The notes under the pieces are model-generated. The model was not told the DNA's origin, did no database searches, and worked only from the letters and a program-made list of their open reading frames with translations. Positions 1 to 8,623 of a stretch of 64,000 nucleotides of DNA are shown here, in pieces. Positions within the stretch are counted from its first letter, which is position 1. Each line of letters starts with the position of its first letter. The stretch comes from JAMXLG01 sp963765935 (GTDB taxonomy: Bacteria > Vulcanimicrobiota > Vulcanimicrobiia > Vulcanimicrobiales > Vulcanimicrobiaceae). The stretch covers positions 1,302,001 through 1,366,000 of the forward strand of contig CAVXXX010000001.1 of assembly GCA_963765935.1 (NCBI GenBank). Reading direction: 5' to 3'. A program made the translations under genes and the position numbers.

Positions 1-1
1 C

Positions 2-94
2 GTCATCGCACAACCGCAATCGCACTCGAATTGGTCGGAATTCGCCATCAATTTCCTGATCGCCGGCGCAGCGTTGATTGTAGGCGCGTTTTAG
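2..94 (+). CDS. C-terminal end of an unidentified membrane protein (partial)
   Basis: The second frame is open from the window edge to a TAG at 92-94. It encodes about 30 residues that end in a hydrophobic run of roughly 15 residues (FLIAGAALIVGAF) at the extreme C-terminus, as a tail membrane helix would. It lies 70 bases upstream of the next gene on the same strand. Too little remains to name a family. It could be chance coding, but the hydrophobic end and clean stop argue for the tail of a real gene. Confidence 0.4.
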   Translation, partial: VIAQPQSHSNWSEFAINFLIAGAALIVGAF

Positions 95-164
95 CGCAGA
101 CCTCCAAAGGTCCCGCAACCATTCTTCCCGGTCTTCGAATCCATAGGCGATAAGGGAGACCGAT

Positions 165-1142
165 ATGAACGATTTACGCTTGCTCGTCGCCGGCGCGGGC
201 GCAGTCGGCGGATTCTTCGGAGGACGGTTGGCGCAAGCCGGACGTAACGTAACATTTCTCGTACGTGGAGCGCGAGCTCGGCAACTACGGGACCGCGGCC
301 TCGAGATCGTGAGTCCGCTCGGTGACGCAACGATCCCGGTACAAACCGTTACGGTTGACGATCTCACCGGCCCGTACGATCTTATTCTTTTGGGCGTTAA
401 GACGTACGCATTGCCACAAGCCATCGACCACGTCAAATCGGCGGTTGGAGAAAATACCGTCATTCTGCCGGTTCTCAACGGCATGCGTCATATGGACGTG
501 CTCGTCTCCTCGTTTGGTCCAGCGCGCGTTTTCGGCGGCGTTTGCATCGTCTCAACCACCCTCGACGAGCGAGGCCGCATCGTCCAACTCAACGATTTGC
601 AACAACTCGTCTATGGCGAGCTCGACGGCAGCGACTCCGAACGTCTCCGTGCGATCGATCGTACGCTGCGCGATGCTGGATTCGCGGCCCGTATTTCGCC
701 GGACATCATTCAAGAAATGTGGGAAAAATGGGTCTTCATCGCGGCACTGGGCGCAAGTACGTGTTTAATGCACGCCTCGACCGGTGAAATTCTCGCTTTA
801 CCGCGAGGCCGCGGACTGATCCTCATGATTCTTGATGAGTGCGCGGCTGTTGCGACCTCCGCCGGCCATGCGCTGCGGCCCGAGGCGTTAGAACGCATTC
901 GAGGGAATCTCACCAACGGCGCTGCCAGCTTGACATCGTCGATGTATCGTGACCTGCAAAACGGTGCGCCAGTCGAAGCAGATGCAATCCTTGGCGATAT
1001 GTGCGCACGCGGCGAAGCGGAGGGACTCAACCTGCCGCTCCTCAACGCTGCGTTCGCGCAGCTCTCGATCTACGAAGCGAAACCAAAGGGCGCTGCCGTT
1101 ACGATTCCCGATCATCGACAGGCCGTAGGCTCCGGCATATGA
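165..1142 (+). CDS. panE: 2-dehydropantoate 2-reductase (ketopantoate reductase family)
   Basis: The enzyme would reduce 2-dehydropantoate to pantoate with NADPH in the cytoplasm, a step of pantothenate and coenzyme A synthesis. The 325-residue length is normal for the family. An N-terminal Rossmann motif GAGAVGG is at residues 10-16, the substrate-region PVLNG with Asn105 follows, and EMWEKW supplies Lys188 at the position of the family's catalytic lysine. The start has GGGAG about 10 bases upstream. Its TGA overlaps the next ATG by four bases, so it is coupled to a VOC protein and nitronate monooxygenase. That context is not pantothenate-specific, so a different 2-oxo acid substrate is possible; several paralogues of this family act elsewhere. 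Confidence 0.85.
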   Translation: MNDLRLLVAGAGAVGGFFGGRLAQAGRNVTFLVRGARARQLRDRGLEIVSPLGDATIPVQTVTVDDLTGPYDLILLGVKTYALPQAIDHVKSAVGENTVILPVLNGMRHMDVLVSSFGPARVFGGVCIVSTTLDERGRIVQLNDLQQLVYGELDGSDSERLRAIDRTLRDAGFAARISPDIIQEMWEKWVFIAALGASTCLMHASTGEILALPRGRGLILMILDECAAVATSAGHALRPEALERIRGNLTNGAASLTSSMYRDLQNGAPVEADAILGDMCARGEAEGLNLPLLNAAFAQLSIYEAKPKGAAVTIPDHRQAVGSGI

Positions 1143-1555
1143 GTGTACGCGTATACGGCTGTAATCATATCGCAATCGAAGTGGACGACGTCGATCGCGC
1201 CGTCGCTTTCTATCAGGACGTTTTCAACCTCGAAAAAATGAGCGAAGGCGAGGGCGACGCCTTTTTCCGCTTAGGCGAACATCAATTCTTAGCGATGTTC
1301 AAAGTCGATGAGGTAAAGCCCGAGCGCGCACGCCATTTCGGCTTAATCGTGCGCGACGAGGCGCAGATTCGCGAAGTCCGAGACAAACTCCAAAACAAGT
1401 ACGGAATCACATTGATGCCGCGTTTTCGCTGCGACTTCTTCGATCCGTTCGGCAATCACGTTCAAGTCGTCGATCTGCATGACGAATCGATGATCTGGCT
1501 ACTGCCATATCGAGAAGTGCAAGACACCGGCATCGACTTTAACGCTCGCACCTAA
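1139..1555 (+). CDS. VOC (glyoxalase/bleomycin-resistance fold) protein
   Basis: A 138-residue protein with the vicinal-oxygen-chelate pattern: a metal-ligand-type NHIAIEVDD at residues 9-17 followed by AVAFYQDVF, and the second repeat DPFGNHVQVVD near the C-terminus. Such proteins are metal-dependent isomerases, dioxygenases or lyases, or resistance proteins, and the sequence alone does not fix the reaction. The start was chosen because ATG at 1139 gives an ATGA overlap with the upstream reductase and begins directly at the conserved first strand. The reading frame is open further upstream, inside the reductase gene, but that stretch has no domain. Nitronate monooxygenase follows after one base, so all three are probably one transcript. 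Confidence 0.85.
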   Translation: MSVRVYGCNHIAIEVDDVDRAVAFYQDVFNLEKMSEGEGDAFFRLGEHQFLAMFKVDEVKPERARHFGLIVRDEAQIREVRDKLQNKYGITLMPRFRCDFFDPFGNHVQVVDLHDESMIWLLPYREVQDTGIDFNART

Positions 1556-1556
1556 G

Positions 1557-2618
1557 ATGGCTGCGATTCCATTTTTCGAAACGCCGATCGTGCTCGCTCC
1601 TCTCGGCGGGCCCGGAACCGTGGAACTCACTGCCGCTGCATGCAATGCGGGCGCCTTCGGCGTTCTCGCGTGCCAATACAGCGACCCCGAGCGCATGCGC
1701 AGTGACATCGAACGGCTCCGTTCGATGACGGATAAACCGTTCGGCGTGAACCTGTTCATCGAACAGCCACCGCCGGCAATAGACGGCGACGAGCTTCTTC
1801 GAGCGGACCGCCGACTCGATCGATACCGTGAAGACCTTCGTATTCCACCACGCGCGACGCCGCCTAGGCCGCCGGCGTATCACGACGAGCAGATGCGCGT
1901 CGTGCTCGAAATGCGCCCGCGCGCGTTCACGTTCACACTCGGCATTCCGCCTGACGACGTTATCGCCGAATTGAAAAGCGCGGGGATTTTTACGGTGGGG
2001 ACGGCGACAACCGTTGAAGAAGCGCTTGCCCTCGCAGACGCCGGAATTGATGCGATATGCGCGCAAGGAGCCGAGGCAGGCGGACATCGCGGCACGTTCT
2101 TATCGCGCGACACGCTTGCGCTGATTGGAACGATGGCACTCGTGCCGCAAGTGGTCGATGCGGTAAGAGTGCCGGTGATCGCTGCGGGTGGAATCGGCGA
2201 CGGGCGCGGCGTTGCCGCAGCGCTCGCGCTCGGTGCGTGCGCGGCACAACTCGGCACGGCGTTCCTCCGCGCGACGGAGGCATCGACTGCGAAGGCGTAC
2301 CGGGAAGCGCTGCGCCGTTCGTCTGCGGCAGATACCGTCATCACGGAAGCATTCTCCGGAAAGCCCGCGCGCGGGATTGTAAATCGCGTAACGAGCGAAC
2401 TGGAAGATCGAAACGAACGTGCTCCGTATCCGTATCAAAATACGCTGACGCGTGATATTCGCAATGCGGCGGCAGCGCAAGACCGCGCCGAATTCCTTTC
2501 GCTGTGGGCAGGCCAAGCATTCCCGCTCGCGCAGGACGCACCGGTTGCGCAGATTATCGAATCAATACTCGCGCAAATGCACGCGGCGCTCCAACGCGCC
2601 GTCTCAGTGCTGGAATAA
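1557..2618 (+). CDS. Nitronate monooxygenase family flavoprotein
   Basis: An FMN-dependent TIM-barrel enzyme of the 2-nitropropane dioxygenase family, which oxidises alkyl nitronates. Its 353 residues match the family. Visible signatures are APLGGPGT near the N-terminus, VGTATTVEEAL at about 147-157, the hallmark GAEAGGHRG at 171-179 carrying the likely catalytic His177, and the phosphate-binding VIAAGGIGDGRG near 210-220. The ATG lies one base after the VOC stop, which implies translational coupling. Family members act on propionate-3-nitronate or related toxins; related TIM-barrel flavoproteins include FabK-like enoyl reductases, so the substrate is unproven. Confidence 0.88.
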   Translation: MAAIPFFETPIVLAPLGGPGTVELTAAACNAGAFGVLACQYSDPERMRSDIERLRSMTDKPFGVNLFIEQPPPAIDGDELLRADRRLDRYREDLRIPPRATPPRPPAYHDEQMRVVLEMRPRAFTFTLGIPPDDVIAELKSAGIFTVGTATTVEEALALADAGIDAICAQGAEAGGHRGTFLSRDTLALIGTMALVPQVVDAVRVPVIAAGGIGDGRGVAAALALGACAAQLGTAFLRATEASTAKAYREALRRSSAADTVITEAFSGKPARGIVNRVTSELEDRNERAPYPYQNTLTRDIRNAAAAQDRAEFLSLWAGQAFPLAQDAPVAQIIESILAQMHAALQRAVSVLE

Positions 2619-2914
2619 CTGAGGGCGGCGCGGCCGGCTCACAATTCCAATAGGTCATATATCGCCCGCCCACGGTTCTCATAAATTCTTTTACTCACAT
2701 GATTAAAGCAAGCAAACGACACCTCAAGACAAACCGCAGCATCTTATTGTGCCGTGCGAATCTATTGTGCTTTGGTCGCCGCAAGCTATGTTAGATAGGG
2801 GCGTGCCTCACACTTCGCTCTTGAACGAAGCAGCCATCTAGAGGCGACAAAGCTGAACGGACGCCAACTATATCAGGTGGATAAAGTACGAGGTCTTTTA
2901 CGTGAGGGAAAGCA
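2619..2914. other. Intergenic, AT-richer, no gene seen
   Basis: No convincing ORF, RNA gene or strong terminator hairpin is visible here. The base composition turns AT-richer than the flanking operon, for example TTCTTTTACTCACATG near 2684. This marks the left edge of the degraded region that continues to about 6346. Confidence 0.5.
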
Positions 2915-3245
2915 TTGAAGATCGCGCGCGGGACCGCTCTAAAGACACTTAGCTTCGGACTTGCTGGATTGCCGCTGGCCGCTGCGAACACTGCTCGGCG
3001 AGATGCAACCACCGATACATTTACACGTGACGATGCGGTTGGCATCGTCGCGAACGCGCGCAAAATTGTGAATCCTGGCGGATTGGAACGCCTAGGCGTT
3101 ATACCTATCGGCGGCATCGAACAGTGGGCGTCTATCCGCTCGCACGACGTACGAAACCCGATACTACTGTACATTCATGGAGGGCCGGGCTACATCTCGA
3201 TGCCCATGAGCTGGTGGTGGCATGGGTGGGAGGAATATTTTACGG
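2915..3245 (+). pseudogene. Truncated alpha/beta hydrolase (proline iminopeptidase-like), N-terminal part only
   Basis: From a TTG preceded by GAGGGAA, the frame gives a signal-like N-terminus and then the characteristic oxyanion block LLYIHGGPGYISMPMSWW and GWEEYFTVV of secreted S33-type alpha/beta hydrolases. In intact relatives the next residues are the QWDQRG block and then the GxSxG nucleophile elbow. Here homology ends abruptly near 3245 and the frame runs on into sequence that codes, on the other strand, for a TetR C-terminus. No nucleophile, acid or histidine remains, so the product cannot be active. This is a deletion or recombination remnant. Confidence 0.75.
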
Positions 3246-3513
3246 TTGTCTCGATATGTTCCAGCATCGCGTCGACAGCCGCTTCGAGCGGCTTCGTATT
3301 TCGCCGAACTTGCGTAAGCAATAGTCCGCCTTGAACGGCAGCGAGTAGCGCCGTTGCTAATTGATTCGGGTTTGCATCTTTGCGCAGTTCACCGCGATCG
3401 TGCATCGCTCGTAAGCCGCCCCGTATACCTTCCTCCCATCGCATGAACGCGCGGTTGAGATCAAGGCGGAATTCTGTTGACACCTCGGCGATTTCGGTCG
3501 ACAGGATTATGAT
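3246..3513 (-). pseudogene. TetR-family regulator, C-terminal ligand-domain fragment
   Basis: Read on the minus strand, this stretch encodes a typical TetR C-terminal domain: LSTEIAEVSTEF, FMRWEEGI, then NQLATALLAAVQGGLLL and LEAAVDAMLEHI. The N-terminal helix-turn-helix is missing: upstream of about 3513 the frame stays open but shows no TetR-like sequence. At its 3' end the frame runs straight into the truncated hydrolase. It is a broken gene facing another broken gene. The 200 bases from 3514 to 3715 hold nothing I recognise. Confidence 0.7.
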
Positions 3514-3715
3514 CCGTGCAAATCTGCACGTGGCGGCGTTGAATCGTCGGGTTTTTCATTAACGACTACGTGCGGTGCGCGCCTCTGCAAGGCGGCATAT
3601 CCGGTGCAGCCATAGTCTTTCTAGCGTACCGTTCATCTCCGTAGGCACGTCGGTTCGCCAGGCGGAAGACGAGGCCTAGTCACACGAGGCAGCCCCAATC
3701 CGTGGTGCAAACAGA

Positions 3716-5335
3716 ATGATTATTGCGTCTACGCCGCCCGCAATTATCACGCGGCTCGTCGATTCGACGCTCGATGCGCGCGGCGGCGTCATACAAATAC
3801 CGACAGTAGACGGCGTGAGCGCGCGGCTCATCTATCCGGCGAACGATATGCCCACCGTTGAACGGGTTCACATTGAAGCCACGGGGCCGATCGGGATAAA
3901 AAGTTTCGACGCCGCGCCCTTCGGTGGCAATAGCAACTACGCGCCGTATTATCGACTTAGGATCGTGCCGAGTGGACCGGCGACCGTCGTCCATTTCTTC
4001 GGCGCTCCCAAGCTCATTCTAGATGTCTCCAAACCGATAGCGACCGCGCAATACGGCCTGCAAGCGACGATCGGTAACAACTACAGCATACAAATGGGCG
4101 CAACGGGCGATACTTCTGAGCCTCAGTTTGATCTGGCCAAGGCCCCGGCGATTTTCAAAAGCGGAGTGCTTACCATCGATCTGAGTAATTCAAGGTTGGT
4201 ATTGGTGATCAGCACAATTCAGCTCGCCACGACGATCCAGGGCCGCGTCGAAGATGCGTTAGGCAAACTCGAGATTTACAGACGCTCTCGCTCGCTAAGT
4301 GATTTACAAACTGCCGCTTACGCGATGCAGCAATCACTCGATGTAGACCTGTTCAGAGCGAATGCTTTCACTTTGCAGCGTCGTGCGTTCGTAAGTGGAT
4401 GGGCGCAGGTGCTGCGATCGATTGAAGATGCGTATGACCCGAAGTTTTATCCCGACGAACCCTTGCCGTGCCCGCTGCCGCGCCCTGGTGAACGCCTAGG
4501 ATATATTTTGCCGGCAGTTTGTGATCCAAAGCTCATTCGTGAGCCGCAGAACGACTCAGTACGCAATAAAGAGTTGCAGGATCTGGAACGTTATCGGGTC
4601 AGTTACGAGCACTATCGCGAAGTCAAGCGGCTCGATGATGAGTCGATGACGATTTTGGAAATGAGCCTTAATCTCCTTTGTGAAGTAGCTCCTGCCCAAG
4701 CGCCTTCAGATTATCTGGCTCTCGACCGCATCTTTCTTGATTCAGCGATCAGCGATTCCAGGCGGATCAAGATCGAAGCGATGCTCAGAGATCCGTCTTT
4801 AGGATATATCACGCTGCCGGCACAGGCTGTGGGCGGACTTAGCGCAGCGCTTGCGGGCGCGCTCGTCCACCTCGATAACGTAACGCTCGCGAGCCAGCAA
4901 GTTGAGGTCGGGATTAGCCACGGGAAGGTCAATGTTATTTTTGCCCGCGATCATCATGGAAACGTTTCGACCTATCAGGTCGACACACAAACCGGCGCGG
5001 TGGTTGACCTAAAGCAAAACGTGCCGTTTTCCTTTGGAAGTAACGGGGTAGCGATGTCCGCGCTGGACGCCAAAGCCCTCATTCTTCTTTACAACAAGAT
5101 GCTTTCCGGTGCGCTTGATGTGCTACCGCCTCTTGACGATTTCCATGCAGAGAACTTCATGATCCAACAGCGTAACTTTGACCGGTCCCATACGAAACCG
5201 GACACAACTTACTACGAGGTCTATCTTCCGCAGACAGTGCCGAAAAGCGCCGAGAAATTACCTTGCGGATATTTCAGAAATTACCGAATCGACACGTCTA
5301 CATGGAACGTTGCGGTCGAGCTACTGAATTGTTGA
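3716..5335 (+). CDS. Hypothetical protein, 539 aa, family not recognised
   Basis: A long open frame with ordinary amino-acid composition. The first 170 residues are rich in beta-type sequence (GGVIQIPTVDGVSARLIYP, VVHFFGAPKLILDV). The middle, roughly residues 185-320, is helical and charged, with ELQDLERYRVSYEHYREV. The C-terminal third returns to beta-rich sequence. There is no signal peptide, transmembrane helix or catalytic motif I can name. ATG 3716 has no clear ribosome site, and a stop lies only 37 bases upstream in frame, so the 5' end may be truncated, which fits its position between gene remnants. It could be a surviving passenger of a transferred segment. Confidence 0.55.
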   Translation: MIIASTPPAIITRLVDSTLDARGGVIQIPTVDGVSARLIYPANDMPTVERVHIEATGPIGIKSFDAAPFGGNSNYAPYYRLRIVPSGPATVVHFFGAPKLILDVSKPIATAQYGLQATIGNNYSIQMGATGDTSEPQFDLAKAPAIFKSGVLTIDLSNSRLVLVISTIQLATTIQGRVEDALGKLEIYRRSRSLSDLQTAAYAMQQSLDVDLFRANAFTLQRRAFVSGWAQVLRSIEDAYDPKFYPDEPLPCPLPRPGERLGYILPAVCDPKLIREPQNDSVRNKELQDLERYRVSYEHYREVKRLDDESMTILEMSLNLLCEVAPAQAPSDYLALDRIFLDSAISDSRRIKIEAMLRDPSLGYITLPAQAVGGLSAALAGALVHLDNVTLASQQVEVGISHGKVNVIFARDHHGNVSTYQVDTQTGAVVDLKQNVPFSFGSNGVAMSALDAKALILLYNKMLSGALDVLPPLDDFHAENFMIQQRNFDRSHTKPDTTYYEVYLPQTVPKSAEKLPCGYFRNYRIDTSTWNVAVELLNC

Positions 5336-5639
5336 CCAAGATGATGGAGAGCGGACGCGACCGTGGTCGCTCATGGTTGACAACGGCGACCTACTGTTGA
5401 AGCATTGCGCCTTGGGAAGTCGCTCAGCTCATTTGGCATTGCGGAAGCAAAGATCTGCGCAACGCCCCGCCGCAACTTGAAATGCACTGCGTTGCTTTGA
5501 GGCGTGTCGACTCAAGAATCCTCAACCTCGCCGAGTGCCCGAAGGCGATTGGGATTATAGGCCTTGTGCGCTTCGTGAATGTCCTTTGGAATCGCCTCGC
5601 TGGTTGACCGACACGTGACCCTCAGCAGCTGTATTAAGG
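5336..5639. other. Intergenic, no intact gene
   Basis: No intact coding sequence. On the minus strand, about 5515-5610 encodes a short protein-like tail (EAIPKDIHEAHKAYNPNRL) ending in a stop near 5513, directly next to the small ComEC-like remnant but in another frame. It may be the end of a further decayed gene, but the family is not recognisable. Confidence 0.4.
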
Positions 5640-5737
5640 CAATTATGATACGCATGTCCGCCATACGTCTGGCCACTATCCGCAATTTCCGCAACGCGTA
5701 ACGCACGCAACACCGGCGCGCAACCAGCACATGATCT
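5640..5737 (-). pseudogene. ComEC-type metallo-beta-lactamase remnant B (short duplicate)
   Basis: The minus strand encodes CAGCAPVLRALRVAEIAD and SGQTYGGHAYHNCL, closely matching the start of the longer remnant to its right (CAPVLRAMRVTEIVD, SGQSYGGHAYHDCL). Homology begins at the same point as in the longer copy, next to a shared CATGATCTCAT on the plus strand, and stops after about 30 codons. It cannot encode a functional protein. It looks like a partial tandem duplicate that has diverged. Confidence 0.65.
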
Positions 5738-5773
5738 CATAAATCCCGCGGAACGGCTGCACGTAATGCGTTA

Positions 5774-6285
5774 CTAAGCAGCCCCCAAAGGACCAGAACC
5801 ATCGGTCGCGATCGTGGCGGCGCCGTTTTTTCTTCAGTGCGATAGACAGTGGCTCCGAAGCGTTGCTGTGTCTCAATCTAGATAGTGCTGGATGCCCGAA
5901 CATATTGTGGCGGCCGACGGAGATAATCGCATAATGCGGGTGCACGTCCGCAATGAATTTCGGCGACGAGCTATAGGGGGAGCCCTGATGGCCGACCTTG
6001 AGCACGTCGGCATGCAGATCGACGTCCTCGTCTAAGAAAAGCCGCTCCGCCGCAACGCCGCATCCGAAAATTTCTATATTGTAGGATGAATGCAATGGAG
6101 TTATCGTTGATCGCGTTCTTTCCGCCCATGAATCGAGCGACCGGGCCGATGAAGTGCAGCACATCACCGGCGCGCGCCGTGTCGAGGCAGTCGTGATACG
6201 CATGTCCGCCATAGCTTTGTCCGCTATCCACAATCTCCGTAACGCGCATCGCACGCAAAACCGGAGCACAGCCGGCTACATGATC
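5774..6285 (-). pseudogene. ComEC/Rec2-type metallo-beta-lactamase remnant A, frameshifted
   Basis: Conceptual translation on the minus strand, switching frames, reconstructs the C-terminal half of a ComEC-like beta-lactamase-fold hydrolase. The pieces in order are DHVAGCAPVLRAM, SGQSYGGHAYHDCL, FMGGKNAINDNSIAFIL, then after a frameshift and loss of the usual LFTGDA block AAERLF, ADVLKVGHQGSPYSSSP, HYAIISVGRHNMFGHPA, then after another shift GATVYRTEE and, beyond an A-run shift, AATIATDGSGPLGAA before a TAG at 5774-5776. At least three frame changes show it is dead. The N-terminal HxHxDH motif is cut off before DHVAG. The intact parent may have been a stand-alone secreted MBL rather than full ComEC. 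Confidence 0.75.
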
Positions 6286-6346
6286 TCATTAGCAATGTTA
6301 GAATAAGCATATTGGGACTGGGCTGAACGTATTTCGAGGTTAGTCG

Positions 6347-7957
6347 ATGGCTGATCCGCGACTTTTTAAGAAGCGACGCGTCTTGTGGCGATACGTTCTC
6401 ATGCTCGCGCTTCTCTTTGTTTCACCCACTATCGCGCGAGTCGCCATATCGCGAGTCGCGCATGCCGCAGGACAACCCGCAACTGTACCGCGCTTCGAGC
6501 CGGTCGCGTGCCCTAAACTGCAGGGCGTAGAATGGCTCGCGCGCGCAGAATGCGCCTATCTCGTCGTGCGCGAGGATCGTAGCCGCCCGAACGGTCGTAC
6601 TATCCGGCTCCTAGTCGCAAAACACCGCGCACAATCACCGGAAAAGCGGCCCGATCCGGTTCTATACCTGGAAGGCGGCCCGGGTGACATTGCCCCTCTC
6701 GAGATCAACTCAATCATTGCCGCGGGCTTTATTCGCGATCGGGACATCTGGGTGGTGAGTCAGCGCGGCACCTGGTTCTCACAACCGGCGCTCACATGCG
6801 CGGCAACGAACAAGTTCGCAAGAGAGCTTCTTAGCCTCCGTTTCTATTCGGAGACAACGAAGCGCGCACATTTGGCTGCAACGGAAGCCTGCCACCGCGA
6901 GCTCATTGCCACCGGTGCCAATCTGAGTTCCTACAATTCCACTGAGAGCGCCGCGGATCTCGCCGATCTCCGCAAAGTCCTGCGCATCGCTCAATGGAAC
7001 ATCTACGCGAACTCGTACGGCACATACGTGGCGCAGACGCTTATGCGCGATCACCCGGATGGTATCCGCAGCGTCGTCCTCGATTCCGTCGTACCGGCAA
7101 CATATACCGTACCTGCAAACTGGTGGAACGTTCGCTACGGATTTGACAACATATTCGAGGCTTGCGCGGCGCAACCGGCTTGCAATGCGGCGCATCCTCA
7201 TCTGAAACAAACGTTTACGGGACTGGTTAACAAACTTGAAGCCGAGCCGCTCACGACAACCATTAGTGACCCTATCACCGGCAAGGAGATCAAGGTCGTG
7301 CTCGACGGTGGGGCGCTGATCGACTGGCTGCGTAACCAGACCTATAGCGTCCCTACGCTTCGCGCCGCACCGGATCGGATCTCTGGGCTCGCCGACGGTC
7401 GCCGCGAATCCATCGAGGCGATCGCTAAGGATCAGGCAGGCCGAGCGCCACCATATCGCCCGGGCATCCCGGTTCTCGGTGACGGGCTCGCTTACGGCGT
7501 CACCTGCCGCGAAGACTATCCCTTCGCGACGCCGGAAGATCTTGCCGCAGCCGGCCGTGAAGCGTTTCCGGACTTTCCGCGCTCAGTGCAACGTGAGGGT
7601 GTTGGCGGCTGGGCGTATGTTAACGAAGACTGCCGCGACGTCTGGAAAGTGCCCGCCGCTCCGAAGGCAATGCACCAGCCTGTTGCCAGTAGCATTCCGA
7701 CGCTGCTTATTTCCGGCACATTCGATACGTTGACGTCTCTCGCGGGCGCGAAGGCGGCAGCAACGAGCCTGTCCCACGCAACGTTCATCAGCATCCCGGG
7801 CGTCGGGCATACTGCTTCAGCCTCGTCTCCTTGCGCCCAAGCAGTCATCGTCTCGTTCTACGCCGCTCCGGGCCGCATCGACACATCATGCGTCCGCGCA
7901 CTAAAACCGCAGAGCTTCACCTCAACGGCATCGCCGTCGGTACTACGGTCTCGATGA
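6347..7957 (+). CDS. Secreted alpha/beta hydrolase with TAP-like C-terminal domain
   Basis: A 536-residue hydrolase of the tripeptidyl aminopeptidase/proteinase group. An Arg/Lys-rich start and a hydrophobic stretch at about residues 14-40 act as signal peptide or anchor. The core shows VLYLEGGPG at 105-113, the nucleophile elbow with Ser223 in ANSYGTYVA, a conserved VVLDSVVPA, and the TAP-type C-terminus with LLISGTFDTLTS (acid) and GVGHTA (histidine). The elbow is N-S-Y-G rather than the usual G-x-S-x-G, a residue change at the glycine two before the serine. Paired Cys residues fit an extracytoplasmic protein. It stands alone downstream of the pseudogene zone and probably cleaves short peptides or esters outside the cytoplasm. 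Confidence 0.82.
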   Translation: MADPRLFKKRRVLWRYVLMLALLFVSPTIARVAISRVAHAAGQPATVPRFEPVACPKLQGVEWLARAECAYLVVREDRSRPNGRTIRLLVAKHRAQSPEKRPDPVLYLEGGPGDIAPLEINSIIAAGFIRDRDIWVVSQRGTWFSQPALTCAATNKFARELLSLRFYSETTKRAHLAATEACHRELIATGANLSSYNSTESAADLADLRKVLRIAQWNIYANSYGTYVAQTLMRDHPDGIRSVVLDSVVPATYTVPANWWNVRYGFDNIFEACAAQPACNAAHPHLKQTFTGLVNKLEAEPLTTTISDPITGKEIKVVLDGGALIDWLRNQTYSVPTLRAAPDRISGLADGRRESIEAIAKDQAGRAPPYRPGIPVLGDGLAYGVTCREDYPFATPEDLAAAGREAFPDFPRSVQREGVGGWAYVNEDCRDVWKVPAAPKAMHQPVASSIPTLLISGTFDTLTSLAGAKAAATSLSHATFISIPGVGHTASASSPCAQAVIVSFYAAPGRIDTSCVRALKPQSFTSTASPSVLRSR

Positions 7958-7986
7958 ACCCGTTTCCGACGCTTCCAGTTCGGTGC

Positions 7987-8505
7987 TCACGTAGCACTCC
8001 GTGGAACGGCACGGCCTCCCAGCATGTGACGAATCGTCAGCGCGAGCGGAAGTCCAAAGAAGAGCGAATGTGCGATGAGTGTGTTGAGCGTCGAAACAAC
8101 CGTTTGCGGTGCTTGTCGAGCGTGTCCGAGCGGCACCACGAAATAAATCATAATGCACATGACGGCCGTTCCAAACAGCAGACCCGAGAGCAACGGGTAT
8201 CGCCGCACGAACGGCACGTTCACGTACACGATCGTGAAGATCGCCGCCCACCACGTCGATACGACGACATCCATGAGCAAGCCGATGACGGCCAGCGCCC
8301 ATCCGCCGGAAAAAGCGGCCGCGCCGTACGCGTTGGACGCGTCCCATTGCAGCAACTGTTCCGTCCCGGTTACGAGCGATGTCCCCGTCATCACGGCGCG
8401 GACAACGACGAGATAGACGGTAATTGCGACGAGGCCCACAGCGGAAGCCGCGAGCACGGCCGGCCACGTTTTTGAAAAAATCGCCACTAGGGGAGAGTAT
8501 CGCAC
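7987..8505 (-). CDS. Four-helix membrane protein, function unknown
   Basis: A 172-residue protein with four clear hydrophobic segments (about 11-35, 65-90, 102-125 and 138-160) separated by short loops. Aromatic and Gly-rich helices include TWWAAIFTIVYVNV and MCIMIYFVVPLG. I do not recognise a functional motif; the overall look is that of small conserved integral membrane proteins of the DUF1440/YagU sort, but that is only a resemblance. The start is uncertain: GTG at 8505 and GTG at 8487 are both in frame and neither has a good ribosome site. It is convergent with the hydrolase and 118 bases from the divergent regulator gene. Confidence 0.65.
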   Translation of the reverse strand: MRYSPLVAIFSKTWPAVLAASAVGLVAITVYLVVVRAVMTGTSLVTGTEQLLQWDASNAYGAAAFSGGWALAVIGLLMDVVVSTWWAAIFTIVYVNVPFVRRYPLLSGLLFGTAVMCIMIYFVVPLGHARQAPQTVVSTLNTLIAHSLFFGLPLALTIRHMLGGRAVPRSAT

Positions 8506-8623
8506 GACCGCGGCTCGGCATGCATAACGCGTCTTAACATTCGCTGCATCACGAGCGATGTTATATCGTGTTAGCCGCTCGCATCAAATTTGTCACACTT
8601 TCCGTGGTCCGTGCGTCGGCTAG

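Noticed and set aside
127..140. tRNA T-loop-like string TTCGAATCC
   Set aside because: No acceptor stem, D-arm or anticodon arm can be drawn around it; it lies in the leader of the panE-like gene.
5676..6269. Long minus-strand open frame across the MBL remnants
   Set aside because: Only part of it reads as MBL sequence; correct homology jumps between frames, so the open frame is a by-product of decay, not an intact gene.
8551..8574. CACGA/TCGTG inverted repeat upstream of the TPR regulator
   Set aside because: Only 5 bp with a 13-nt spacer; expected by chance in this composition.
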